The notes below the pieces were generated by a model, which worked only from the letters and a program-made list of their open reading frames with translations, had not been told where the DNA came from and made no database searches. DNA of 64,000 bases from Amycolatopsis vancoresmycina (lineage in GTDB: Bacteria; Actinomycetota; Actinomycetes; Mycobacteriales; Pseudonocardiaceae), in contig NZ_JNYY01000002.1 in NCBI RefSeq assembly GCF_000716785.1, positions 62,001 to 126,000 on the forward strand, given 5' to 3'. Positions 24,365 through 32,383 of the stretch are shown in pieces; position 1 is the stretch's first letter; each line of letters begins with the position of its first letter. The translations under genes and the position numbers were made by a program.

Positions 24365-24928
24365 TCAGATGCCGTCTCCGGACCCCGGGCGTGCGTGGCC
24401 ACGGCCGTTGAAGCCCTGGTTGCCGTTCGGGCCGTCGTACTGGCGGTGGATGCCCGGACGGCCGTCGCGGGGGCCGTGGTGGGTCGCCGCGGCGATCCCG
24501 CCGACGATGCCACCGCCGACCAGCAGCCCGAGGACGCCGACACCGACCAGCTGGGTGGCGCGGTGGCCGACGAACCGCCGGAACCCACCGGGCTGCCGCG
24601 CGGCGGGCGGCCCCCAGGCGTAGGTCTGGCCGGGGCCGGGCTGGGAGAGCTGCGGGGTGGGCGGCGCGGGCGGAGGCTGCTGGCCGTGGACGGCGGTCTG
24701 GTCGGCAGGCGGCTGCGCGGCGGCCCCGCCCTCACCGGGGGCGGTCCCGGCAGGCTGGCTCGCGGCGGCGGGCCCGGCAGGCGGGCTGGGGACCGCTTGA
24801 GTCGCGGGTTCCCCCTGGCCGGCGGCGGGCTCCCCCTGGGCCGCGGGCTTCCCCTGGGCCGTCGGTTGCACCGCCGTCGGCTGGTCGGCTCCGGCCGGGG
24901 GCTTCTCCTCGCGCGGCTGGTCGTTCAT
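24365..24928 (-). CDS. Pro/Gln/Ala-rich single-pass membrane protein, unknown function
   Basis: This 187-aa protein has about 115 residues of low-complexity Pro/Ala/Gln/Glu with short degenerate repeats (AQGKPAAQGEPAAGQGEPAT). A basic stretch (GGFRRFVGHRA), one membrane helix (VGVGVLGLLVGGGIVGGIAA) and a short Gly/His/Asn-rich outer tail follow. The positive-inside rule places the Pro-rich part in the cytoplasm. No family is recognised. ATG 24928 is followed by a normal codon pattern. An in-frame upstream start at 24976 is possible but would add nothing recognisable. It could interact with wall-assembly machinery; that is only context. Confidence 0.65.
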   Translation of the reverse strand: MNDQPREEKPPAGADQPTAVQPTAQGKPAAQGEPAAGQGEPATQAVPSPPAGPAAASQPAGTAPGEGGAAAQPPADQTAVHGQQPPPAPPTPQLSQPGPGQTYAWGPPAARQPGGFRRFVGHRATQLVGVGVLGLLVGGGIVGGIAAATHHGPRDGRPGIHRQYDGPNGNQGFNGRGHARPGSGDGI

Positions 24929-25039
24929 GGTCGCTCCTGTGGTCACGGGGACGGGCGCAGTGCCCGCCCCCACCACCTCAGGGTGCGCCGCTCAGCTGTG
25001 CGTCACCTGAAACGAACCTGTCGATCCGCCATGAGCCGC

Positions 25040-26005
25040 TCACAGGTAGAACGACAGGAACAGCGTGACCACCCAGGTCGCACCCAGGACCTGCAGGATG
25101 CGGTCCTTGAGCGCGATCTCCTCGGGCTCGCCCGCGATGCCGCCGTCGACGTCCACCGCGTACCGCAGCACCGCCACCACGAACGGGACCATCGAGATCA
25201 GCGCCCACACCGAGTTGTGCTCGGTCTGGCGGATCTCGAACGCCCAGAGGCAGTACGACATGATCAGGATCGCCGCCGACGTCGCCCAGACGAACCGCAG
25301 GTAGCTCGCCGAGTACTTCTTCAGCGACGAGCGGATCTTCGCGCCCGTGCGCTCGAACAGCATGATCTCCGCGTAGCGCTTGCCCGCCACCATGAACAGG
25401 GAGCCGAACGCCGTGACCAGCAGGAACCACTGCGAAAGCGAGATGCCGCCCGCCACACCGCCGGCGATCGAGCGCATCAGGAAGCCCGAGCCGACGATGG
25501 CCAGGTCGACCACCGGCTGGTGCTTCAAGCCGAAGCAGTAGCCGAGCTGGACGGCCTCGTAGACCCCGAGGACCACGGCCAGCTGCCAGCTCGCCGCGAA
25601 CGACACGCCGAGGCCGGCCAGGAAGAACACGACCGCGGCCCCGTACGCGACGGGGACCGGCACGATGCCGGCCGCGATCGGCCGGTTGCGCTTGGTCGGG
25701 TGGGCCCGGTCGGCCTCGACGTCGATCGCGTCGTTGATTAGGTAGACCGAGCTCGCCACCAGCGAAAAGGCCACGAAGGCGACGATCGCGTCGAGCAGCA
25801 GGCCCGTGCGGTCGGTCGACTTCGAGAACGCGAAGAACGGGGCCGCGAAGACCAGCACGTTCTTCACCCACTGCCGGGGCCGCGCCGTCTTGATGACGCC
25901 GCCGACCAGGCCCAACGGGCCACGTGACACTGCCTCCGGGGTCACCGGAGCCTCAGGCGTCACGGCAGTTTCGTCGCTGTTGCGCTGCTCGGTCGTTTCG
26001 CTCAT
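25040..26005 (-). CDS. ubiA: Decaprenyl-phosphate phosphoribosyltransferase (DPPR synthase)
   Basis: This UbiA-superfamily membrane enzyme transfers phosphoribose from PRPP to decaprenyl phosphate, the first step to the arabinose donor (Rv3806c). The 321-aa protein has a disordered N-terminus, ARPRQWVKNVLVFAAP, the Mg-binding NDAIDVEAD (residues 91-99) followed by HPTKRNRPIAAG, and about nine helices. The second acidic site KRYAEIMLFERTGAKIR is the DPPRS version of the UbiA second motif. Its ATG overlaps the PAP2 stop (ATGA). The operon order glf-PAP2-ubiA supplies UDP-Galf and DPPR, then the phosphatase product. Confidence 0.95.
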   Translation of the reverse strand: MSETTEQRNSDETAVTPEAPVTPEAVSRGPLGLVGGVIKTARPRQWVKNVLVFAAPFFAFSKSTDRTGLLLDAIVAFVAFSLVASSVYLINDAIDVEADRAHPTKRNRPIAAGIVPVPVAYGAAVVFFLAGLGVSFAASWQLAVVLGVYEAVQLGYCFGLKHQPVVDLAIVGSGFLMRSIAGGVAGGISLSQWFLLVTAFGSLFMVAGKRYAEIMLFERTGAKIRSSLKKYSASYLRFVWATSAAILIMSYCLWAFEIRQTEHNSVWALISMVPFVVAVLRYAVDVDGGIAGEPEEIALKDRILQVLGATWVVTLFLSFYL

Positions 26006-26520
26006 GGGTTCTTCTTCAGCTTCCGTCGTATCAGACCACCGACGAGCCCCCCGAGAGCTGCACCGGCCAGAACGTCTGTCGGATAGTGAACGCCGAGCAC
26101 GAGCCTCGAGGCCAGCATCGGCGGTACCAGGGCGGGCACCAGGTTACGCCCGGTCAATCCGGAGTAGAGCACCGCCGCCGCCGTGGTGGACGTCGCGTGC
26201 GACGACGGGAAGCTCAGCTTGCTCGGCGTGCCGACCAGTACCTCCACGCTCGGGTGGTCCGGTCGCGGCCGCCTGACCACGCGTTTCACCGCGATCGACG
26301 CCGCGTGCGCACCCACGACCCCGGCCGACGCGACCAGCCAGTCCTTGCGCCGCTTCTTGTCGACGACCGCGCCGAGAACGCCCAGGCCGAACCAGCCGAG
26401 CGCGTGCTCGCCGAAGTGCGACATGCCGCGCGCAGCCTTCACCGAAGCTTCACTCTTCAGAAAGCCCTGCGCCTTCGCCAGGACCGCCACCTCTCCGGTG
26501 GGCTGCCCCTTCTCAAGCAT
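26002..26520 (-). CDS. PAP2 phosphatase, decaprenylphosphoryl-5-phosphoribose phosphatase candidate
   Basis: This 172-aa PAP2-superfamily membrane phosphatase corresponds to Rv3807c. The three phosphatase motifs are present: KRVVRRPRP, PSSHATS and SRLVLGVHYPTD. It is proposed in mycobacteria to remove the 5-phosphate from decaprenylphosphoryl-phosphoribose between UbiA and DprE1; that assignment is probable rather than proven. ATG 26520 lies inside the glf 3' end (8-bp overlap) and the stop overlaps ubiA, so all three are coupled. Confidence 0.92.
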   Translation of the reverse strand: MLEKGQPTGEVAVLAKAQGFLKSEASVKAARGMSHFGEHALGWFGLGVLGAVVDKKRRKDWLVASAGVVGAHAASIAVKRVVRRPRPDHPSVEVLVGTPSKLSFPSSHATSTTAAAVLYSGLTGRNLVPALVPPMLASRLVLGVHYPTDVLAGAALGGLVGGLIRRKLKKNP

Positions 26521-27736
26521 CGAGGGACCCGTCGAGCGGCGCGCCGTCGGTCAGGTGCGGGGCGATCTTGTTGTCGAACGCCGACAGCGCCGAGCCGATC
26601 GCCATGTGCATGTCGAGGTACTTGTAGGTGCCCAGCCGGCCGCCGAACAGCACGTTCCGCTCGCGGGCCTCGGTCTTGGCCAGCTCGCGGTAGGCCTCGA
26701 GCTTCTCGCGGTTCTCCGGCGTGTTGATCGGGTAGTACGGCTCGTCCTCCTCGCCCGCGAAGCGCGAGTACTCGCGGAAGATGACCGTCTTGTCCTTGGG
26801 GTAGTCCCGCTCCGGGTGGAAGTGCCGGAACTCGATGATCCGGGTGTAGGGGACTTCCTGGTCGTTGTAGTTGACGACCGAGGTGCCCTGGAAGTCGCCG
26901 GTCTCCGCGACCTCGGACTCGAAGTCGACCGTGCGCCAGGTGAACCGGCCGGCCGAGTAGCCGAAGTAGCGGTCCAGCGGCCCGGTGTAGACGGTCGGGG
27001 TGCCCGCCGGGATGTGCTCGCGGACGTCGAAGTAGTCGACGTTCAGCCGGATCTCGATGTTCTCGTGCTCGGCCATCTTCTCCAGCCACGCGGTGTACCC
27101 GTTGACGGGCAGGCCCTCGTAGGTGTCGTTGAAGTACCGGTTGTCGAAGTTGTAGCGGACCGGCAGGCGCGTGATGATGTTCTCGCCGAGGTTCTTGGGG
27201 TCGTTCTCCCACTGCTTCGCGGTGTAACCCTTGATGAACGCCTCGTACAGGGGGCGGCCGACCAGCGAGATCGCCTTCTCTTCGAGGTTCTGCGCGGCGG
27301 AGGTCTCGTACTCGGACGACTGCTTGGCGATGAGCTCGCGCGCTTCGTCCGGGGTGTGCGACTTGCCGAAGAACTGGTTGATCAGGGCCAGGTTCATCGG
27401 GAACGAGTAGACCTGGTCCTTGACCCGCGCGAACACCCGGTGCTGGTAGTTCGTGAACTCGGTGAACCGGTTCACGTACTCCCAGACGCGCTTGTTCGAG
27501 GTGTGGAACAGGTGCGCGCCGTACTTGTGCACCTCGATCCCGGTCTCCGGGTCCGGCTCCGAGTACGCGTTGCCACCGAGGTGGCTGCGCCGCTCCAGGA
27601 CGAGGACCTTCTTGCCCAGCTCGGCCGCGGCCCGTTCGGCGACCGTCAGGCCGAAGAAGCCGGACCCGACGACGACGAGGTCGTAACCTGCGAAATCGGC
27701 TTCAGTAATCTGTGCGGGGTTCGTGTGCGCGCTCAC
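26513..27736 (-). CDS. glf: UDP-galactopyranose mutase
   Basis: This flavoenzyme interconverts UDP-galactopyranose and UDP-galactofuranose, the galactan precursor. The 407-aa protein shows the FAD dinucleotide motif DLVVVGSGFFGLTVAER, ERRSHLGGNAYSE, the active-site HKYGAHLFHTS, and GYTAKQWENDP. The C-terminal LFGGRLGTYKYLDMHMAIGSAL is also present. GTG 27736 has a TACCCT hexamer 8 nt upstream and no Shine-Dalgarno. It leads the glf-PAP2-ubiA operon. In M. tuberculosis glf is directly coupled to glfT2; here the two are 7 kb apart. Confidence 0.97.
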   Translation of the reverse strand: MSAHTNPAQITEADFAGYDLVVVGSGFFGLTVAERAAAELGKKVLVLERRSHLGGNAYSEPDPETGIEVHKYGAHLFHTSNKRVWEYVNRFTEFTNYQHRVFARVKDQVYSFPMNLALINQFFGKSHTPDEARELIAKQSSEYETSAAQNLEEKAISLVGRPLYEAFIKGYTAKQWENDPKNLGENIITRLPVRYNFDNRYFNDTYEGLPVNGYTAWLEKMAEHENIEIRLNVDYFDVREHIPAGTPTVYTGPLDRYFGYSAGRFTWRTVDFESEVAETGDFQGTSVVNYNDQEVPYTRIIEFRHFHPERDYPKDKTVIFREYSRFAGEEDEPYYPINTPENREKLEAYRELAKTEARERNVLFGGRLGTYKYLDMHMAIGSALSAFDNKIAPHLTDGAPLDGSLDA

Positions 27737-27744
27737 GGGCGTCG

Positions 27745-27750
27745 AGGGTA
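27745..27750 (-). promoter_or_regulatory. Putative -10 hexamer (TACCCT), leaderless start of glf
   Basis: On the minus strand TACCCT ends 8 nt before GTG 27736, the first gene of the glf-PAP2-ubiA operon. Confidence 0.4.
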
Positions 27751-27815
27751 CGCAGGTCGTGAACCCGGCCCGCACCCGACTATCACATTTCGGCCTACGA
27801 CACACCTGGAAAGCA

Positions 27816-29819
27816 GTGCCTGCACCCGAGGACTTCTGGAGCTACTTCGGCGCGGTGGCCACCTACCTGGCCGTGCTGGCGGTCCCCGGCGGGGTCGTCG
27901 GCTGGGCCGCCGGCCTGCGCGGCTGGGCCCTGGCCGGGCTCGCGCCGCTGCTCAGCTACGCCATCACCGGCCTGGCCGGGCCCTGGCTGGCCATCGCGCA
28001 CATCCCGTACGGCCCGCTCAGCGTGGCCGCGCTCACCCTGCTGCTCGCCGCCGTCCTCTACGGCCTGCGCCGGCTGGCGGCCGCCCGCGGCTGGCTCACG
28101 CCGGACGCCGGGGAACCGGCGTGGACGCGCCGGGCGCACCTGGCCGTCGCGGCGTGCGTCACCATCGCCGTCGCCGTGTCGATCGCCGTGGTCGTCTCCG
28201 GCCGCGGCGGGACGACGGCGGTGTTCCAGCGCTGGGACACCGTGTTCCACGCGAACGGCATCCGCTACATCGCCGAGACCGGCGACGGCTCGCTGACCGG
28301 CATGGGCACCATCAACTGGTACCCGGACGGCTCGTTCTACCCGAACGCCTACCACCTGGTCGGCGCCCTGGTCTACCAGCTGTCCGGGACGTCGATCCCG
28401 GTCACGCTCAACGCGATCACCATGCCGGTCGCCGGGCTGTTCGCGCTGGCCATGGCCGCGCTGGTGCGCCAGCTCGGCGGCCGCGCGGTGTTCGCCGGCA
28501 GCGCCGCGCTGGTCGCGGGCGGCGCGACCACCGGGGCGTACGAATCGGTGTCGAGCGGCCTGCTGCCGTTCGCGCTCGGCATCGTGCTGACGCCGCTGGC
28601 GGCGATCGCGCTGCAGCGGTTCCTCGCGCGGCCGGGCGTCGACACCGGCGCGGTGCTGGCGCTGAGCGCGACCGGCCTGCTCGCCGCCCACTCCAGCGCC
28701 CTGTTCGGCGCCATCCTGTTCGCCTTCCCCCTGGTGGTTCAGCGCTGGTACCGGGCGCTGCGCGGACGCCGCGTCGACGGCGTTCCCGAGGGCAGGCGCG
28801 CCTGGCGGGTGGTCGGCGGCGACGTGCTGCGGATGGTGCCGGTGATGGTCGTCGCCGGGCTGGCGTCCGCGCCGATGATCCTCGGCGCGATCGGCTTCAC
28901 GTCCGGCTCGTACCCGTACCACGCCTGGGGCTCGCACATGCCGGTGTGGAAGGCGCTGGCCATGCTGGCGACGTTCAAGCAGGTGCTGCCGGTCCCGCAG
29001 ATCTGGCTGACGGTGTTCCTCGCGATCGGCGTCCTGACGCTGGTCGCGCTGCGGCGGATGCGCTGGCTGGTGCTCTCGGCGCTCGGGCTGTCGGCGCTGT
29101 TCGTGGTCGTCGCCTGCTTCGGCGGCGAAGAGTGGGTCATCTCGCTGTCGCGGCCCTGGTGGAACGACCGGTTCCGGCTGATGGCGCTGGCCTCGATCCC
29201 GCTGTGCCTGCTCGCCGCGCACGGCATGAGCGAGACCCAGCGGTGGCTGGCGAAGGTCGCGAGCGGACGCGCCTGGGTGCGCGCCCGGCCGTGGCTGACC
29301 GGCCGCGTCGGGCTCGCCACCGCGGTGCTGCTGGTGGTCGCGATGGCCGTGCTGACCGGCGGGTTCTACCGCGCGGCCAACGCCAAGACGGTGTCGCTGC
29401 TCTACTACAACGGCCTGCCCGGCGAGGTGGTCCCGCCGGTCAGCCAGGACGAGATCGACGCGATGGACCACCTCGGCACCCTCGGCATCCCGGCCGACCA
29501 GAAGGTGCTCAACGACCGGCTCGACGGCACGGCCTGGATGTACGCCCTGACCGGCGTGCACCCGGTGGCCGGCCACTACGACGCCGGCGTGGCCCCGCCG
29601 GACGCGCTCTACCTGGCCCAGCACTTCGCCGACTACGACACCGACCCCGGGGCACGGGCGGCCGTCCGCCGGCTGAACATCCACTACGTGCTGGTCGGCA
29701 GCGGCACCATCCGCCGGGACACGCCCATCGCGCGCGGCCTGCAGCACCTGGACGGCCACGACTTCCTGCAGGTCGTGTACCGGAACCCGGGTGCGGTCAT
29801 CTACCGGATCGTGAAGTAG
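27816..29819 (+). CDS. Large GT-C-like membrane protein (DUF6541/Rv3779-like candidate)
   Basis: This 667-aa protein has about 13 membrane helices and a C-terminal soluble domain of about 140 residues (from NGLPGEVVPPVSQDE). A luminal loop with VFQRWDTVFHANGIRYIAETGD, then INWYPDGSFYPNAYH, contains the acidic and aromatic residues expected of a sugar-phosphate-lipid active site. Length and topology resemble Rv3779, a GT-C protein linked in M. tuberculosis to polyprenyl-phosphomannose; I recall the DUF6541 family but cannot confirm it here. GTG 27816 is preceded by GGAAAG. It diverges from glf and ends one base before a 52-bp palindrome. Confidence 0.78.
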   Translation: MPAPEDFWSYFGAVATYLAVLAVPGGVVGWAAGLRGWALAGLAPLLSYAITGLAGPWLAIAHIPYGPLSVAALTLLLAAVLYGLRRLAAARGWLTPDAGEPAWTRRAHLAVAACVTIAVAVSIAVVVSGRGGTTAVFQRWDTVFHANGIRYIAETGDGSLTGMGTINWYPDGSFYPNAYHLVGALVYQLSGTSIPVTLNAITMPVAGLFALAMAALVRQLGGRAVFAGSAALVAGGATTGAYESVSSGLLPFALGIVLTPLAAIALQRFLARPGVDTGAVLALSATGLLAAHSSALFGAILFAFPLVVQRWYRALRGRRVDGVPEGRRAWRVVGGDVLRMVPVMVVAGLASAPMILGAIGFTSGSYPYHAWGSHMPVWKALAMLATFKQVLPVPQIWLTVFLAIGVLTLVALRRMRWLVLSALGLSALFVVVACFGGEEWVISLSRPWWNDRFRLMALASIPLCLLAAHGMSETQRWLAKVASGRAWVRARPWLTGRVGLATAVLLVVAMAVLTGGFYRAANAKTVSLLYYNGLPGEVVPPVSQDEIDAMDHLGTLGIPADQKVLNDRLDGTAWMYALTGVHPVAGHYDAGVAPPDALYLAQHFADYDTDPGARAAVRRLNIHYVLVGSGTIRRDTPIARGLQHLDGHDFLQVVYRNPGAVIYRIVK

Positions 29820-29871
29820 CCGGTCGTGAGTGGTAAGGAGGGTTAGAACCCTCCTTACCACTCACGACCGG
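29820..29871. repeat. 52-bp perfect palindrome, terminator/repetitive element
   Basis: Arms 29820-29844 and 29847-29871 are 25 bp each and perfectly complementary around AG (core CGTGAGTGGTAAGGAGGGTT). The repeat begins right after the stop at 29819, and its right arm contains the stop codon of the convergent oxidoreductase gene. A diverged copy of the same sequence lies at 44440-44485. Confidence 0.85.
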
Positions 29872-30764
29872 TTGTGCAGCTCTGGCAGGACGTCGCTCGC
29901 CACCTGCTCCAGGACGGCTTCGCGGCCTTCGTAGGGCGACGACGACCGCGGCCAGTGCGAGATGACGTCGGTGAAGCCCAGCTCCCGCGCCCGGCCCACC
30001 GCGTCGCGGAACGCCTCCACGCTGCTCAGCGAGAACACCGGGGAGGCGTCCAGGCTGAGGTGGCGCTGGATGCTCGCGCGGTCGCGGCCCACCGCGTCCA
30101 GCCGCTGGTCGAAGACCTCGGTGAGCTGCTTGATGCCGGCCCACCACTCGTCGGCGGTCGCGCCGCCCTTGCCCGTCGTGACCCAGCCCGCGCCGAAGCG
30201 CGCGGCGAGGGTCATCGTGCGCGGGCCGTTCGCCGCGACGACGAACGGCAGCCGCGGCCGCTGGACCGGGCCGGGCAGGTTGCGGGCTTCGCGGGCCCGG
30301 TAGTACTCGCCCGCGAAGTCGAACTTGTCGGTCATCAGCAGCCCGTCGAGCGCCTCGACGAACTCGGTGAAGCGGTCCACGCGCTGCTTGGGCGTCAGCT
30401 CGGGCGCTTCGAGCACCGCGCCGTCGTAGTGGAGGTGGTCGACGCCCGCGCCGACGCCGAGGACGAGCCGGCCGTCGGAGACGTCGTCGAGGGTGGTGAG
30501 CTCGCGCATGAACGGGACGGGGTGCCGGGCGACCGGGGACGCCACGAACGTGCCCAGCCGGATGCGGGACGTCACCGTCGCCGCCGCGGTCAGGGTCGGG
30601 ATCGCGGAGAACCACGGTCCGTCGACCAGGTTGCGCCAGCCCAGGTGGTCGTAGGTCCAGGCGTGGTCGAAGCCGTACTCCTCGGCGCCGCGCCACTTCG
30701 GCTCGGCGGCCCACCAACGATCTTCAGGGAGAATGACGATGCCAACTCGCACAATGCCGGACAC
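29862..30764 (-). CDS. LLM-class (luciferase-like) F420/FMN-dependent oxidoreductase
   Basis: This 300-aa TIM-barrel flavin oxidoreductase belongs to the bacterial luciferase-like monooxygenase family, which in actinobacteria often uses F420. It shows EYGFDHAWTYDHLGW, RIRLGTFVASPVARHP, TTLDDVSDGRLVLGVGAG, RPRLPFVVAANGPRTM and FGAGWVTTGKGG. The start is uncertain: GTG 30764 gives MSGIVRVGIV, while GTG 30752 would begin at RVGIVIL. The substrate is unknown. The last codon falls in a long palindrome shared with the GT-C gene. Confidence 0.87.
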   Translation of the reverse strand: MSGIVRVGIVILPEDRWWAAEPKWRGAEEYGFDHAWTYDHLGWRNLVDGPWFSAIPTLTAAATVTSRIRLGTFVASPVARHPVPFMRELTTLDDVSDGRLVLGVGAGVDHLHYDGAVLEAPELTPKQRVDRFTEFVEALDGLLMTDKFDFAGEYYRAREARNLPGPVQRPRLPFVVAANGPRTMTLAARFGAGWVTTGKGGATADEWWAGIKQLTEVFDQRLDAVGRDRASIQRHLSLDASPVFSLSSVEAFRDAVGRARELGFTDVISHWPRSSSPYEGREAVLEQVASDVLPELHNRS

Positions 30765-30833
30765 TATCGGTCACCACCGGCTGTCGCACGGATGGGAACG
30801 CCTTCGCCCGAACGAGTCAGGGACAATGACCGG

Positions 30834-31646
30834 GTGGAGAGACCCCAGTTGATCGCGTCCGACGTCGACGGCACCCTGCTCGGCCCCTCCGAATCCCTGA
30901 CCGGCCGCACCATCGCGACCGTCCGCCGGGCGATCGAGGCGGGTGTGCCGTTCGTGCTGGCCACCGGCCGCCCGCCGCGCTGGATCGCGCCCGTGGCCGG
31001 GCCGCTCGAGCTGACCGGGTACGCGGTGTGCGCGAACGGTGCCGTCCTGTACGACTGCGGTCGCGAGGAGGTCGTCGCGGTGCACGGCCTGCTGCGGCCC
31101 GAACTGCTCCACGACGTGGCGCACGCGCTCGACAAGGCCCTGCCCGGCTGCCGGCTGGCCACCGAGCGCGTCGGCACCGACGCCGACCACGACATGCGCA
31201 ACTTCGTGATCGAGCCCGACTACCACAACCCGTGGGGCGACGGCGAAGGCCGCACCGCGCCGCGCGCCGAGGTGCTCGGGCACCCGGCGATCAAGCTGCT
31301 GGTGAGCCACCGCGGGATGTCGTCGGCCGAGATGGCGGACGCGGTGACCGCGCTGTTCGGCCGGGAGGTCGACGTCACGTACTCGTCGTCGGGCGGCCTG
31401 GTGGAGCTGTCCGCGCACGGCATCACCAAAGCGACCGGCCTCGCCGACGTCGCCGAGCGGCTCGACGTCGGGCCCGAGCGGGTCATCGCGTTCGGCGACA
31501 TGCCCAACGACGTCGAGATGCTCCGCTGGGCGGGCCACGGCGTCGCGATGGAGAACGGGCACCCGCGGCTGCTCGCGGTGGCCGACGAGGTCACCGGGCC
31601 GGCCGGCGAGGACGGCGTCGCGCAGGTCCTCGAGCGCTGGTTCTAG
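30834..31646 (+). CDS. HAD-superfamily Cof-type phosphatase
   Basis: This 270-aa class IIB HAD hydrolase has motif I LIASDVDGTLLG, motif II FVLATGRPP, a Cof-type cap domain, the lysine in GHPAIKLLVSH and motif IV VIAFGDMPNDVEML. Such enzymes dephosphorylate sugar phosphates or flavin-related compounds; the substrate is not evident. The stop overlaps the convergent PlsC gene by 3 bp. The HAD gene beside a PlsC acyltransferase resembles Rv3813c-Rv3816c, another piece of synteny with the mycobacterial wall-gene region. Confidence 0.9.
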   Translation: MERPQLIASDVDGTLLGPSESLTGRTIATVRRAIEAGVPFVLATGRPPRWIAPVAGPLELTGYAVCANGAVLYDCGREEVVAVHGLLRPELLHDVAHALDKALPGCRLATERVGTDADHDMRNFVIEPDYHNPWGDGEGRTAPRAEVLGHPAIKLLVSHRGMSSAEMADAVTALFGREVDVTYSSSGGLVELSAHGITKATGLADVAERLDVGPERVIAFGDMPNDVEMLRWAGHGVAMENGHPRLLAVADEVTGPAGEDGVAQVLERWF

Positions 31647-32371
31647 CGGCGGTCGAGCTCGGCCGCTTCGGCCGGGGTCGGCGCCGTGCCGCCCAGGTGG
31701 GCGGGCAGCCACCAGCGTTCCTCGTCGGACGCGGGCTGCTCGGGGTACTCGGCCTGGGCGCGGTCGAGCAGCGCGCTCATCCGGGTCCGCAGCTCCTTCG
31801 TGACGACGTCCCAGTCGTCGCCCTTCGCCGGGTGCATCGGCTCGCCGACGAGGATCGAGATCGGCACGTGCCGCCGGGTCAGGTCCTTCGGACGGCCCTT
31901 CGTCCACAGCCGTTGCGTGCCCCACAGCGCCATCGGCACGAGCGGGACGTCGGCGGCCGCGGCCATCCGGACGGCGCCGGACTTGATCTCCTTGACGGTG
32001 AACGACTGGCTGATCGTGGCCTCGGGGAAGACGCCGACGACCTCGCCGGCCTGCAGCTTCGCGAGCGCCTCGCGGTAGGAGGCCAGCCCGGCGGAGCGGT
32101 CGACGGAGATGTGGTGCATGCCGCGCATCAGCGGCCCGGCGATCCTGTTGTCGAAGATCTCCTTCTTAGCCATGAACCGCGTCAGCCGCTTCGCCGGGCG
32201 CGCGCCGAGGCCGCAGAAGATGAAGTCCAGGTAGCTCACGTGGTTGCACGCGATGACCGCGCCGCCGCGGCGCGGGATGTTTTCCGCGCCCTCGATCCGG
32301 ATGCGGTTGTCGAGTACCCGGAACATCGTCCGGGCCGCCGCGATCACGGGCGGGTAAACCAGGTCAGCCAT
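31643..32371 (-). CDS. 1-acyl-sn-glycerol-3-phosphate acyltransferase (PlsC family)
   Basis: This 242-aa membrane-associated acyltransferase has the catalytic NHVSYLDFIF (HX4D motif), the glycerophosphate-binding FPEATIS and the downstream VPMALWGTQRLW. It is predicted to make phosphatidic acid or to acylate a related phospholipid or glycolipid. The ATG has TAACCT 6 nt upstream, and that hexamer overlaps the stop codon of the neighbouring membrane protein gene. Counterparts in M. tuberculosis lie at Rv3814c-Rv3816c beside the same HAD gene. Confidence 0.9.
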   Translation of the reverse strand: MADLVYPPVIAAARTMFRVLDNRIRIEGAENIPRRGGAVIACNHVSYLDFIFCGLGARPAKRLTRFMAKKEIFDNRIAGPLMRGMHHISVDRSAGLASYREALAKLQAGEVVGVFPEATISQSFTVKEIKSGAVRMAAAADVPLVPMALWGTQRLWTKGRPKDLTRRHVPISILVGEPMHPAKGDDWDVVTKELRTRMSALLDRAQAEYPEQPASDEERWWLPAHLGGTAPTPAEAAELDRR

Positions 32372-32377
32372 CCGGCA

Positions 32378-32383
32378 AGGTTA
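32378..32383 (-). promoter_or_regulatory. Putative -10 hexamer (TAACCT) inside the preceding stop codon
   Basis: On the minus strand TAACCT ends 6 nt before the plsC ATG at 32371. Its first three bases are the TAA of the gene ending at 32381. Confidence 0.4.

Noticed and set aside
26183..29836. A 1217-codon plus-strand open frame over PAP2, glf and the GT-C gene
   Set aside because: It is a shadow of real genes on both strands, with low-complexity composition and no recognisable motif.
29862..30764. True bacterial luciferase subunit
   Set aside because: The protein is an LLM-family member but resembles F420-type actinobacterial oxidoreductases, and it is not in the luxC/luxE operon.
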